Source: Caryophanales bacterium UBA3668 (lineage in GTDB: Bacteria > Bacillota_I > Bacilli_A > RFN20 > CAG-826). From it: DNA of 32,087 nt. Positions 31,890 to 32,087 of the stretch are shown piece after piece. Below the pieces are notes generated by a model. The model was not told the origin of the DNA, did no database searches, and worked only from the letters and a program-made list of their open reading frames with translations. The translations under genes and the position numbers were made by a program. How positions within the stretch are numbered: position 1 is the first letter of the stretch; each line of letters starts with the position of its first letter. The DNA lies in the NCBI GenBank assembly GCA_002373085.1, contig DFJP01000036.1:1-32087 (forward strand), in the 5' to 3' direction.

Positions 31890-31895
31890 ATTATA
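31890..31895 (-). promoter_or_regulatory. -10 element of the antitoxin, leaderless type
   Basis: TATAAT on the minus strand, then AGTTGT (6 nt) and the ATG. Confidence 0.5.
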
Positions 31896-31923
31896 CAAAT
31901 AAATCATTATTTAATTAATTTAA

Positions 31924-31955
31924 AAACAAAAAAACAGTACCGATTTACGATACTG
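31924..31955 (-). terminator. Terminator of a minus-strand gene from beyond the window
   Basis: The RNA ACAGTA-TCGTAAATCGG-TACTGT followed by TTTTTTTGTTTTTA. No complete gene for it lies in the window to the right. Confidence 0.75.
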
Positions 31956-31977
31956 TAATAAGCTTTGGAAATCAATT

Positions 31978-32034
31978 TGTGAAATTATACGTCAAATAAC
32001 TTCAAAAATTAAAACTATATGTGAAATTATACGT
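31978..32034. repeat. Two 15-bp direct repeats, possible end of an insertion element
   Basis: TGTGAAATTATACGT occurs exactly at 31978-31992 and 32020-32034, 42 bp apart. The first begins with TG. Repeated short motifs near a TG-starting terminus are a feature of IS21-family ends, so this may be the left edge of such an element running off the window. No transposase is visible. Confidence 0.4.
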
Positions 32035-32087
32035 TGTTTTTGCCGGAAAAGTACAGTTTTTTACAAAAAAATGAAATAACGAGAATT

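Noticed and set aside
1..32087. CRISPR array, prophage or rRNA genes
   Set aside because: No regularly spaced direct repeats, phage structural genes or rRNA sequences were seen.

Overview
This is a low-GC Bacillota-like chromosomal window. The evidence is AT-rich coding and intergenic DNA, AGGAGG-type ribosome sites, many lipobox or single-anchor surface proteins, small ABC exporters, a LytS/YesM-type kinase and plain hairpin-plus-U terminators. The mix of FeoAB, GH36/GH13/GH2 glycosidases and DUF349 would suit an uncultured gut Bacilli lineage (Erysipelotrichales or RF39-like), but the lineage is an inference. Nearly all genes lie on the minus strand. UGA is not read as sense in any gene seen.

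Layout: tRNA-Asp (10-85); a ferrous-iron operon feoA-feoA-feoB plus a Cys-rich FeoB partner, under a promoter with two 16-bp operator-like palindromes (191-3373); cardiolipin synthase; an alpha-galactosidase/alpha-glucosidase pair divergent from a GH2 beta-galactosidase-like gene (4988-11350); tcdA; an ABC importer of the TrpXYZ-like family (12097-15021) behind a leader RNA; a lipoprotein/two-ATPase/permease module (15315-19048); an acyltransferase and a DegV protein; the manganese exporter MntP; an AbrB-ABC exporter operon; an ECF sigma factor overlapping a membrane-anchored serpin-like protein; an O-acetyltransferase; a two-component system; a DUF349 protein; two small surface/membrane genes; and a lone VbhA-type (Fic) antitoxin next to what may be the edge of an insertion element.

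The most striking item is the leader of the importer operon (about 15223 to 15022). It encodes a 14-residue peptide, MNKNFAYYYFYYFR, with eight Tyr/Phe codons. It is followed by a chain of mutually exclusive helices (1:2, 2:3, 3:4) and then an intrinsic terminator. The geometry fits ribosome-mediated attenuation sensing Tyr/Phe charging in a Gram-positive-type genome where a T-box would be expected. It implies that the importer carries tyrosine/phenylalanine rather than tryptophan.

A second candidate system is the ECF sigma factor translationally coupled to a serpin fold on the outer face of the membrane, a possible protease-sensing anti-sigma arrangement. A third pattern is that at least six genes have a -10 hexamer ending 6-9 nt before the ATG and no ribosome site, so leaderless mRNAs look common here.
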